From Kiritimatiellia bacterium (lineage in GTDB: Bacteria; Verrucomicrobiota; Kiritimatiellia; RFP12; UBA1067): a stretch of 18,862 nt of DNA. Shown here piece after piece: positions 1 to 8,180 of the stretch. The stretch lies in assembly GCA_017405115.1 (NCBI GenBank), contig JAFRBA010000044.1, positions 1 to 18,862 of the forward strand, read 5' to 3'. How positions within the stretch are numbered: the stretch's first letter is position 1; every line of letters starts with the position of its first letter. The notes below the pieces were generated by a model. The model ran no database searches. It was not told the origin of the DNA and worked only from the letters and a program-made list of their open reading frames with translations. Both the position numbers and the translations under genes were made by a program.

Positions 1-326
1 CCCCCGAGACCGAAGGTCGAGCCGCGAAACGGGCGCCATGCGGGGTGCGGAGGGCGGCGGGTGGCGCACGAGAGGACGACGCGGAGCGTCGGCCGCCTCT
101 GTGGGGTCGCTTGTCGAGACGCAGTCCGCAGAGGGGTCGGGCTCCTCACGCCATGTTGACTTACGTGCGGCGGCCGCTACGACTCCGCGTAGGACGGTTC
201 GGGCACCACCTGCCGACCGAAGCCGCTATGCCAAGAAATGCAGACGAGCAAAACTAACCGGTTGCCAGCGGTCAAGACGCGGGGCTGCCATGGCGGCATG
301 GCAGCGTCATACAGCACGGACAGACG
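1..326. other. Left-edge region without a supported gene
   Basis: No reading frame here looks like a real protein. The open frames on the plus strand are arginine-rich and lack recognisable motifs, as expected for chance frames in GC-rich DNA. A minus-strand frame is open from about position 211 to the window edge, but it has no ATG near its beginning and no convincing ribosome binding site, so it could at most be the start of a gene that continues outside the window. The only clear structure is a perfect 9-bp hairpin at 284-305, just downstream of the stop codon of the giant glycosidase-like gene. Confidence 0.5.
284..305 (-). terminator. Perfect 9-bp hairpin after the glycosidase-like gene, possible 3'-end structure
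   Basis: The sequence GCTGCCATG, a 4-base loop, then CATGGCAGC forms a perfect 9-bp stem. It begins 21 bases beyond the TGA stop at 327-329. There is no T-tract after the stem on the minus strand, so it is not a textbook intrinsic terminator. It could be an mRNA 3'-end stabiliser or part of a Rho-dependent termination region. The position after the last gene of the left block is the main reason to list it. Confidence 0.4.
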
Positions 327-3300
327 TCATTTCGCCGCAAGGCGCACGATCCTGAACCCGTAGGCGTCGAGCGCCACGTCCACGGCCCCGTCGGCGGCCG
401 GAAGAGGCGCTCCCGTCTCCGCGTCGAAGGCGCGCCATCCTGACGGAAGCCCGAGCGCCTCGGCGTCCGGGCGAATCGCCGCCGAGCCGTCTCGCCCGGA
501 GAACGACGAAACCACCACCATCGCCTCGCGCGACGACTTCTTGGCCATCGCCAGCGTCGCGACTTCAAGCCCGGAGACGGCTACCGGGAACGGCACGTCT
601 TCGTCCCAGTAGTTCCAGACGTCGACGCCAGGCGTGCGATAGCCCCAGTCGCAGAGCATGGCGTGCGCCTTCTCGTAGCTGGCCCCCGTCCCCCGCAGTT
701 CGTGCGCCAGCAGGACGCCCGCCCTGCAGCGCTCGAGCCGCAGGTACTCATCGCCCTTCTTGTCCAGCGAAAAGTCGAAGTACCCCATGATGCCGACGCG
801 GTTGCCGAACTGACGGCCTATTGTGCAGGCAAGAATGTAGTCCCGAGGATACTTGACCTGCGGCGGATTTCGCCCCGACGAGTCCTCCCAGTCGTAGTTT
901 ACGCCCGCAAAGGCCAGTACCGGCGCCATCGCCGTGTTCGTCATGTGAACCCAGTTCCCGCGCGTGTCCTTGCCGAGCTCGGCCTGCAGCACGGCGCAGC
1001 GCCGGACCTGCGCGCGCATGTTGAAGATTCCGCTCGACGGCTGTATCTGCCCCGTTGGCAGGCGGTATGCGTCCGTCTGCACGAGGTTGAAGCTCGACGA
1101 GCAGAAGACGTCGTCCCAGTAGATGTGGTCTGCCGCGCCCGTCGAGAGCATGCGCTCGTACCACCACGCCGCATAGTCCCTGAAGCTCTCCACGGGATCG
1201 AGGTCATACGCCTTCATCGACAGGACCGTGAAGTTGCGGTCCATGTACTCGAAGCGGTTCCATTCGTTGCAGAACGTCGCTCCCTGGCCCTTCGGATCGC
1301 CGTAGTGGACGCCGCGGCCGTTCGTGTAGAAGACTAGTCCTGGCTCGCCCGGCTTCGTCCGCGAGGAGGTCCACAGCCCGTTGCGGTAATGCGCAAGTAT
1401 TCGCGCGTGGTGCTCGGCGTACTTGGCGGTGTTCGTGGCGTAGGGATACGGGTATGAGTCGACGGCGCGGGCGAGGTACTCCTTGTTGTAGACCCCGGTC
1501 CTCCGCGACTCTCCCATCACGCGGAAGAACTCGTCGGTGCCGTCGAACGGCTCGACGGAGTGGCTGTCCCAGAAGCCGCCCCAGTAGTAGCACGCCCCGA
1601 GGAGGGTGCCGTGCGAAAGCGCGCGCCAGCCATCCGGCATGGGCTTCACGGGAGTGGCCTGAAGGGCAAGCCGTATGACGCGCTGTTCGGAGAATTCCGT
1701 CGGAGCCTGCACCAGGTTCGCGACGAGCGCGACCTCCCCCGGGCGCCTAACGATCTCGAGGCACGGGGTCTTTCCGTCCACGACCCAGCCGCGGTCGTTT
1801 TCGCCAAACGTCGCGATGCCGCGCAGCGGACCGCCGATCCAGACGTACGGCAGATAGCTCCCCACGATGGAACGGCGCCCCTTCGCCATGGACGAGTCCC
1901 AGACGCGCCCCTCGCCTGCCGGTATGGCGCCGGCGTCGTTGCTGCGCAGCCCGTCCACGCAGGCGTGGTAGAGAGTCGCGCGATCCTCCCGCATCGGGAT
2001 CACCAGCGAGAACGGTTCGTACCGTCCGGGCTTCAAGGCGAGCGTCCAGGTCATCATTCCGTCCACATCCCAGTCCGACGTCGCGGAGGCGCGCCGCATT
2101 GCGTCCGCCGCGCCAGGGCCCTCAAGGGCGATCGGACGGGACAGGAGGTCCTTGCCCACCGCCTTGACCTGGCGCCACAGGCCAAGGGTACCTATCTCGT
2201 GGTCTCTCAGCACGACGCTCACGCGGTCCTTTCCACGCACAACCGGCGTGAACGGCGCCGGAACCGCACCGGATCTGCCGAGCTTGTTGTGTTCCCATTG
2301 AAAGCGCCTTCGGACGAACGCCTGACTCGCGGTGACGTCCTTCAGCCCAGGGAACGAGACGGTGCACACATACTCCCCGTCGAGCTCCGGGATGCCGCGC
2401 CAGAACACCTCGGTGCGGCCGGTCTTGCGCTCTGCGGGAAAGCCGCGCTCCGAGACAGGGGATGACGAGTCCTTCCTGCGGATCGACAGACGCACTTCCT
2501 TCGCGGCGGAGAACCCGTCGCAAGCGGATACGTCGGCAAGTGCATGCACCGTGTTGTCATAGGGATAATACGCGAACTTGAATGAAAGCGCCGAGGGTGC
2601 GCGCATCCACTCGGGCTCTGATCCGTCGGGCGTGAATACTCGACGGCGGCTGAAGAGCACCGTGCCGTCGGCAGCGGACAGGCGCACCACGGCATCCACC
2701 TTCTCGTCGGCGGCGGCGGGCCCGCGCACAGTGAACTTTTTGCTTCCGCGCGGGGCCAGGCGGAACGCCTCGCGGCGCTTTGTCGGCTGGGAGTTCGCCG
2801 GCCTTGCGCCAAAGTCCAAGACGAGGTTCTGCGCTTCGGCTGACATGCTCTCCACGCCCACTACGACCTCGAAACCGCCAGACGGCGCCCTGCCGGCCTT
2901 CAGTACCGCGGCCTTAGGCGTCGTCGCGGTCCTGGGAGCCTCCCGCATCTGCGCCCGATACGCCCGGTAGAGCTCCGCTATCTGCTCGTCGCTCATCGCG
3001 AAATCGAGAATGGCTATGTCGTCCATGACGTACAGGCTGCGATCCGAGCCCTTCTCCGGATACAGTCCGAAGCCGATCGCGCCCGCGAAAGGTCCGACGG
3101 CCTGGCTGATAACCGTCCGCCTGAGCGGCGCGCCGTCCAGCGACTGCGCAAAGCCGTCGGGCGACCACTGGGAGACCACCATGTGCCATTCCCCGGCCTT
3201 CCAGCCCTTGAGCGAGCCTCCGCCCGGCGCGCGCGCGGTGACGCGGCGGCCGTCCTGCGAGTGCGTCTCGTAGAAAGCGTCAACGCCAGCCTCGCCCCAC

Positions 3301-3704
3301 CTGAGCCCTCCCTGGCGGAAGACAAGGAAGCGCCGCTGTGGCGTCCACTCTGCCGAGAAGAAAGTCGCGCCAGGCTCCACCACCGGCGGCTCCGCGAAAT
3401 CATGCACGGTCTTGAGCCAGAACACGAGCGTGCCGGGCCGCCGCGTGTCGAACACGCGCTGCCCCTTCGGGAGGAGATACCGGCATCCGCCCGCGACGAA
3501 CCCCTTCGTGCCGAAGAGCCCGCCTTCCGCAACGACCGCCGCGGCCGGGTTCTGCGGCTTCAGCCCGGACAGGCGCGGCGTCGGCGTTCCGTCGTCGAAG
3601 TCCAGAAGGAAGGTCATGTGTCCGGGATACAGTTCCGACACCGAACCTGCGGCGGACGCGGCGAACGACGCGAATAGCGGCAAAAGGCGAAGGAGACTTC
3701 TCAT
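327..3704 (-). CDS. Large secreted glycoside-hydrolase-like protein, LamG-like plus DUF6067-like
   Basis: A 1125-residue protein with a Sec signal peptide at residues 1-20 (hydrophobic LLRLLPLFASFAASAAG). Residues about 30-250 look like a LamG/concanavalin-type jelly-roll, with alternating strands and the typical end MDDIAILDFAMSDEQI. Beta-rich linker domains follow to about 500, and a C-terminal half (about 500-1125) resembles the DUF6067/GH123-like proteins of PVC bacteria. Aromatic and acidic motifs there, YWDD at 862-865, NYDWED at 936-941 and NYWDED at 1031-1036, are candidate active-site or sugar-binding elements. The broken neighbour upstream is a paralogue and conserves all three. The start is chosen for the signal peptide. 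It lies 16 bases after the neighbour's stop and has only a weak ribosome site, so translational coupling is likely. The stop is TGA. Substrate and catalytic residues are unknown; the hydrolase role is inference. Confidence 0.75.
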   Translation of the reverse strand: MRSLLRLLPLFASFAASAAGSVSELYPGHMTFLLDFDDGTPTPRLSGLKPQNPAAAVVAEGGLFGTKGFVAGGCRYLLPKGQRVFDTRRPGTLVFWLKTVHDFAEPPVVEPGATFFSAEWTPQRRFLVFRQGGLRWGEAGVDAFYETHSQDGRRVTARAPGGGSLKGWKAGEWHMVVSQWSPDGFAQSLDGAPLRRTVISQAVGPFAGAIGFGLYPEKGSDRSLYVMDDIAILDFAMSDEQIAELYRAYRAQMREAPRTATTPKAAVLKAGRAPSGGFEVVVGVESMSAEAQNLVLDFGARPANSQPTKRREAFRLAPRGSKKFTVRGPAAADEKVDAVVRLSAADGTVLFSRRRVFTPDGSEPEWMRAPSALSFKFAYYPYDNTVHALADVSACDGFSAAKEVRLSIRRKDSSSPVSERGFPAERKTGRTEVFWRGIPELDGEYVCTVSFPGLKDVTASQAFVRRRFQWEHNKLGRSGAVPAPFTPVVRGKDRVSVVLRDHEIGTLGLWRQVKAVGKDLLSRPIALEGPGAADAMRRASATSDWDVDGMMTWTLALKPGRYEPFSLVIPMREDRATLYHACVDGLRSNDAGAIPAGEGRVWDSSMAKGRRSIVGSYLPYVWIGGPLRGIATFGENDRGWVVDGKTPCLEIVRRPGEVALVANLVQAPTEFSEQRVIRLALQATPVKPMPDGWRALSHGTLLGACYYWGGFWDSHSVEPFDGTDEFFRVMGESRRTGVYNKEYLARAVDSYPYPYATNTAKYAEHHARILAHYRNGLWTSSRTKPGEPGLVFYTNGRGVHYGDPKGQGATFCNEWNRFEYMDRNFTVLSMKAYDLDPVESFRDYAAWWYERMLSTGAADHIYWDDVFCSSSFNLVQTDAYRLPTGQIQPSSGIFNMRAQVRRCAVLQAELGKDTRGNWVHMTNTAMAPVLAFAGVNYDWEDSSGRNPPQVKYPRDYILACTIGRQFGNRVGIMGYFDFSLDKKGDEYLRLERCRAGVLLAHELRGTGASYEKAHAMLCDWGYRTPGVDVWNYWDEDVPFPVAVSGLEVATLAMAKKSSREAMVVVSSFSGRDGSAAIRPDAEALGLPSGWRAFDAETGAPLPAADGAVDVALDAYGFRIVRLAAK

Positions 3705-3720
3705 GTCGCAATTGTGAACT

Positions 3721-6700
3721 TCACGGACGAAAAGCGACGACCACGTAGTCGAGGCGGGAAAGCCTAACCTCCACGGCGCCGTCCTTCACAGGCAGCTCCG
3801 CCCCAGTCTCGAAGTTGCATGCGCGGAAGCCGGGCGCGAGGCCGAGCGCCGCGGCGTCGGGCCTGAGCGTGTAGTCACCGCCTGACTTGAAGTCGGACAC
3901 CACGACAATCGCCTCGCCGCCGGCCTTGGCCATGGCGAGCGACGCGGCCTCGCCGCCCTTTACGTCGACCGGGAACGGCACGTCTTCGTCCCAGTAGTTC
4001 CACACGCGCGTGGCGGGCTGTCTGTAGCCCCATTCGACGAGCCGGTCGTTGATGTCGCGCCACTCCTTGACGCGGTACCACTGCAGCTCGTGCGCAAGGC
4101 ACGCGCCGGTGCCGGTGCGGTGAAGCCACTTCAGCTTCTCGCTCTTCGGGTCCTTCGTGGCGAAATAGCCCATCACCGCGACCTGATTGCCGAACTGGCG
4201 TCCGATGGACTGCGCCAGGATGCACTCGCGCGAGTAGCGCTCCTGGATCGCCATGTCGCCGGACGTGTCCTCCCAGTCGTAGTTCATGCCTGCGAACGAG
4301 AGGACAGGCGCGAGAGCCGTGTTCGTCATGTGCACCCAGTTCTTGCCGTCGGGCCAGCCATGCTCGCGCTGGAGGACGGCGCAGCGCCGCACCTGTGCGC
4401 GCTGGTTGAAGATTCCGCTCGCCGGCTGGATGTCGCCGTCAGGCGTCCTGTACGACTCCGTCCCGACGAGGTCGAAGTTCGACGCGCAGAAGATGTCGTC
4501 CCAGTAGAAATAGTCGACGATCCCGAGCGACAGCGCCTTCTCCCACCACCACGCGGCGAAGTCAAGGTAAGACCTGCACGGGTCGAGCGAGTAGCTCTTC
4601 GTCGCGCCCCAGTCGAACGGACGCGCCGCGAACGCCTCGATGGTCCACTCGTCGGCGAACGTCGTCCCCTCGGGATTCCCGAGCCGCACGCCGCGCCCGT
4701 TGGTGTACCACACGAACTTCGAGTCCTTGCCGCAGGACCCGGCCATCGAGTTCATTCCGCTGTAGTAATGGGCGCGGAAGCACTTTTCGGTCGCCGCGAA
4801 GCGGGGCGAGTTGGTCGGACAGTGGAATACGCGCTCGGAGATCGCGCGCTCGACATACGCCTTGTCGATCTTGCCGGTGCGCCGCGCCTCCGCCATCTTG
4901 CGCCAGAAGGTGTCCGTTCCGTCGTAGGGATGTATCTCGTCGGAGGCGGAATAGCCGCCCCAATAGTAGCAGCTGCCTATCAGGCTGCCGATCGGCGACG
5001 AGCGCCAGTCCTTCTCCATCGGCTTCACGGGAGTGGCCTGGAAGCCGAGCAGGATCGTCCGCGGCTCCTTGATCTCGCACGCCCGCTGCACCAGGTTCAG
5101 CCTCAGGACAACCGTGCCGTCGGCCTCTCGCAGAACCTCCTGGCAAGGCACCTTCCCGCCGTCGGAGTCGTCGAGCACTCACCCGCGGTCGCTTTCGCCG
5201 AACACGGCGATGCCGCGCAGCGGGCCGCCGGCCCAGACGTACGGCAGGTAGTCGCCTATGATGGACGAGCGCGACGCCTTCGTCGAGTCCCAGACGCGCC
5301 CTACGCCCGGCGGAACGACGCCGGCATAGTTGAAGCGCAGGCCGTCCGCGCAGGGATGCAGCAGCGGCGCGCGCTCCGCGAGGATGGGTATGTCGAGCAC
5401 GATTGGCGCGCAGCGTCCCGCCGGCAGGGTGAGGCGCCATGTCATCATGCCGTCGACGTCCCACTCCGTCGCGACGCTGTATCCGGGCGGCAGCGGAGAG
5501 ATCTCCATAGGCCGCGCCAGGATGGGCTTGCCGGCGGCCGTCACCTGACGCCAGAGGCCCGTCTTTGCGTCTACGACATGGTCGCGGAGGACGACGGACA
5601 CAACCTCTAAACCTTCGGTGGTAGAATGGTGGAATGGTGGAGTAGTGGAATGGTGCGGTGGTACTTCTCCACCTTTCCACTTTTCCACTCCTCCACTTTT
5701 CCACTTTTCCACTTCTCCACTTCTCCACTTTTCCACCTCTCCATCATTCCACTTCTTCCTTCTCACTTTCTCGAAGCGCGAAGGAACGGCGTCGCTCGTG
5801 CCGCCCTTGAAGCCCTCCCATCCGAACACGTCGCGGCGGAACTCCTTCCTGACGAGGCCGTTCTTCACGCCGGCCGCCGTCGCAGTTATCGTGTAGCCGC
5901 CGACGCCGGTGCGCAGCGTCTCGGCCTTGAGATCGGGCACTTTCCAGATCTCGTCCGCAACGCCGTCGGCATCTAGCTTCAGAACCGTCTTCGCAAGGAC
6001 GTCCCTACCGCGGTTGACGTCGCTGCGGATCTCCACGGAGACCTCCCCCGGACGCTTCTCGACGGACGATAGATCGGCTCGCAGCCGCATCTTGTCGTGG
6101 GACGGGTAGTAGGCGAAATCGAATCGGAACGCGCCGCCGTCCTCCCCGGCACGCAGCCACTGCGGGGCGGGTCCGTTCGGGCGCCAGCCGACCTCGCGGA
6201 GGAACACCGTCTTTCCGCCGCTCTTCACCTCGACTGCGAGCTTTACGTATTCGTCGCCCAGAATCGCCCCCTCCACAGGTATCTCCGACGTTTCTCCAGG
6301 CTTGAGCGTCAGCGTCCTGACGGCAGAGCCTGGCTGGGAGTTTGCCGGGCGGCCCTCGACGGACGCCTCGACGACCCGTTCGCGTGCGGTCGGGTTGTGG
6401 AGACGAAGCCTGACGCGCCAGCGCGTCTGGTCTGCTGCCTCGACACGATCCAGGAACGCCGACACCGCGTCGTCGTCGAAGACGGCGGGGACGGCCTTCG
6501 CCGCCGCGAAGAACGGCCCCTCGTTCGCGCACATCGAACTCTGGTAGCCCCACTGGCTCTCGATCTGCTTGAAGTTGCGCACAAGGCGTATCGCGTGACG
6601 GTCGGCGGGCGCATCCGAGAATCCGATTTCGTCAAGCGAGACGGACCACTCGAAATGCCACCATCCGTCCCGAATGGAGCTCTTGGTCTCCATCGTCTCC

Positions 6701-7166
6701 GGAAGCCACGCCGCCATCTTGTTGTCGACGAGCGTCTGAATGCGGTAGGCCCCGGTACGTTGACGATCACGTGGCGGATGTCGGGAGCGACCTTGGAGGC
6801 GTCGGGCACGAGCACGATCTCGTACGTATCGTCCTTTGTGCAGTCCACATTGCCTCGGCGCGCCTTTGTGTTGCGCAGGAGCCCGTAAGGGCCGACGCGG
6901 CCGATGCCCGCGAGGAACAGCCTGTCCGCCGTGCGACCCACCCAGAAGGAGCTGCCGACAGGCTCGATCGTGTCGCCTGCGCTCCTGTAGCGGACGAAGC
7001 CGAACGACCCGCTGGCGGCCTGCCATTCCTTCGCATCCACCACGCCGTCCACTACGGGTGCCCTCGGCATGAGCGGAACGCGCATCACCATGTCCTTCAT
7101 CTGCGCGGCGGACGCCGCCGTCGTCACCGCGAAGACTGCCGTTGCACAAATTCTGCAAATGTCCAT
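3721..7166 (-). pseudogene. Broken giant glycoside-hydrolase-like gene, CBM9-like plus DUF6067-like, frameshift and nonsense codon
   Basis: This is the paralogue of the 1125-residue downstream protein and would encode about 1148 residues if repaired. The start ATG at 7164-7166 has a strong GGAGGT ribosome site and a signal peptide (ICATAVFAVTTAASAAQ). The first 220 residues resemble a CBM9/DOMON-like fold (VVDGVVDAKEW, then DDTYEIVLVPD, and later FEWSVSLDEIGFS) rather than the LamG module of the paralogue. Two lesions break the frame. Near 6750-6753 a G run on the coding strand appears one base short: adding one G joins NVPG to AYRIQTLVDNK. At 5179-5181 the codon after GESDRG is TGA, where the paralogue has Trp640 (GENDRGW). 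The rest is open and well conserved, including YWDD, NYDWED and NYWDED. A GTG directly after the TGA could allow re-initiation. Either the gene is recently inactivated or the lesions are assembly errors. An 8-bp repeat insertion lies at 5617-5757. Confidence 0.8.
5617..5757. repeat. In-frame 8-bp minisatellite arranged as an inverted repeat
   Basis: On the plus strand, positions 5624-5663 hold about five 8-base units of the form GAATGGTG. Positions 5665-5752 hold eleven units of the form TTYTCCAC. The two arms are near-complementary in opposite orientation, so the segment can fold back on itself. It lies inside the broken glycosidase-like gene and is read on the minus strand as an 8-residue repeat (EKWRSGEV, EKWKSGGV, EKWKGGEV) followed by a HHSTTPPFHHSTT stretch. 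The intact paralogue has no counterpart between PFTPVVRG and RVSVVLRD, so this is an insertion. Its composition, polypurine on one strand, is unlike the surrounding coding sequence. Confidence 0.9.
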
Positions 7167-7210
7167 ATGACCTCCATCATGGCAATCCCAGCATGCGTTC
7201 GAGCCGTCCG

Positions 7211-8020
7211 TCATGGCATTCTGCCCTTCACGAACATCTCCACATACGGCACGCCCGCCACTAAGACGCGGCCGTGGTCGCAATGCGGCAGCTCGGCGAA
7301 GCGGGCCCACTTGTGACCCAGCGCGACGCATGAGGCGACGAGCAGCTTGTTCTCCTCGCTGCGGCACGGCCACTCCATTGTCGGCTGCCCGCATATGGAG
7401 ATAATCGGGGGAAGGTCCTTTCCGACCCAGCGCAGAGGAGCTAGGTCGTTGATTTTCGGACGATACTGAGGGTCGGCGTCACCGGCGAACTTCCTCACGT
7501 TGAAGTGGGTGGTGGCCTGCCCCGACACGGGCGCGATCCCTGCGAGGTCCGTCGGCTTGAATCCATGACGCGCGAGGTACTTCGGCGCCATCCCGACCAT
7601 CATGGTCAGGTATCCGCCGGCACTCATGCCGCTTACGTAGACGCGCTTGGGGTCGCCGCCGTAGGCCGCGATGCCTCGCAGTGTCCAGGCGACGGCGGCG
7701 GCTGCGTCCTCGATGCAGGCCTCTCCGCGCACTAGGCCGTTGGTTCCCAAAAGGCGATAGCCCACAGCCACCTGGGCGATGGAGTCGTCGATCTTTATGA
7801 AGTGCCTGCGCCCGTTGACGAGTCCGCCGCCATGGAACCACACCACGGTGGGAAAGCCTGTCGCGGCAGCCGGGGTCTTGACGTCCAGCCTGCACGCCTC
7901 TGCCGCATATGGATCGGCGTCGCCGGGACGATACGGAATGTCGCGCACGACGCTGACGTCCGCCATTGCGGCGAAAGCCGCAACCGACATGGCCGCGGCG
8001 AGAATCTCTGCATGTTTCAT
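7211..8020 (-). CDS. Secreted alpha/beta-hydrolase, carbohydrate esterase-like
   Basis: A 269-residue alpha/beta-hydrolase with a signal peptide at 1-20 (AEILAAAMSVAAFAAMA). HGGG at 63-66 is the oxyanion-hole motif, and GMSAGG at 131-136 is the nucleophile elbow with Ser133. His249 in HCDHG near the C-terminus is the likely catalytic His; Glu216 or a nearby acidic residue may be the third member of the triad. The fold and layout fit the BD-FAE/xylan-acetyl-esterase-like group, so removal of acyl groups from plant or host glycans is the probable job. The start at 8018-8020 is preceded by an AGGAGAAGGGAAAA ribosome site and gives the signal peptide; an upstream in-frame ATG at 8179 adds a non-homologous tail. 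The stop overlaps an in-frame ATG of the next gene (ATGA), but that gene more likely starts at 7166. It probably forms an operon with the two giant glycosidase-like genes. Confidence 0.8.
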   Translation of the reverse strand: MKHAEILAAAMSVAAFAAMADVSVVRDIPYRPGDADPYAAEACRLDVKTPAAATGFPTVVWFHGGGLVNGRRHFIKIDDSIAQVAVGYRLLGTNGLVRGEACIEDAAAAVAWTLRGIAAYGGDPKRVYVSGMSAGGYLTMMVGMAPKYLARHGFKPTDLAGIAPVSGQATTHFNVRKFAGDADPQYRPKINDLAPLRWVGKDLPPIISICGQPTMEWPCRSEENKLLVASCVALGHKWARFAELPHCDHGRVLVAGVPYVEMFVKGRMP

Positions 8021-8180
8021 TTTTCCCTTCTCCTTTTCCTGATGTCGAATCGCGTTGCACCACTTTCGCCCAAAACGTAGGCATAGGCGACCAGCACAGC
8101 CTAGCAGCAGTCCTTCTCGCGCTTGCATGCCTGAGAGTGGCCCATTCCCTGTTCTGTCATTCGCGCACGCTGAGTGCAAG

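Noticed and set aside
38..355. Plus-strand open frames at the left edge
   Set aside because: The predicted proteins are arginine-rich, lack motifs, and one overlaps the 3' end of the real minus-strand gene; they look like chance frames in GC-rich DNA.
4562..5728. Alternative 388-residue frame inside the broken glycosidase-like gene
   Set aside because: It starts in the 8-bp repeat and is then arginine-rich without homology to the paralogue; the other frame aligns with the intact copy.
3721..7166. TGA at 5179 read as tryptophan or selenocysteine
   Set aside because: TGA ends several intact genes here (for example at 327, 10140, 11750), so it is not a general Trp codon. The aligned residue is Trp and not Cys, and I see no downstream selenocysteine insertion element.
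8021..8180. Promoter for the esterase operon
   Set aside because: Several weak TTG and TAT-like hexamers occur, but none has a good partner at 16-18 bases, so I could not support one.
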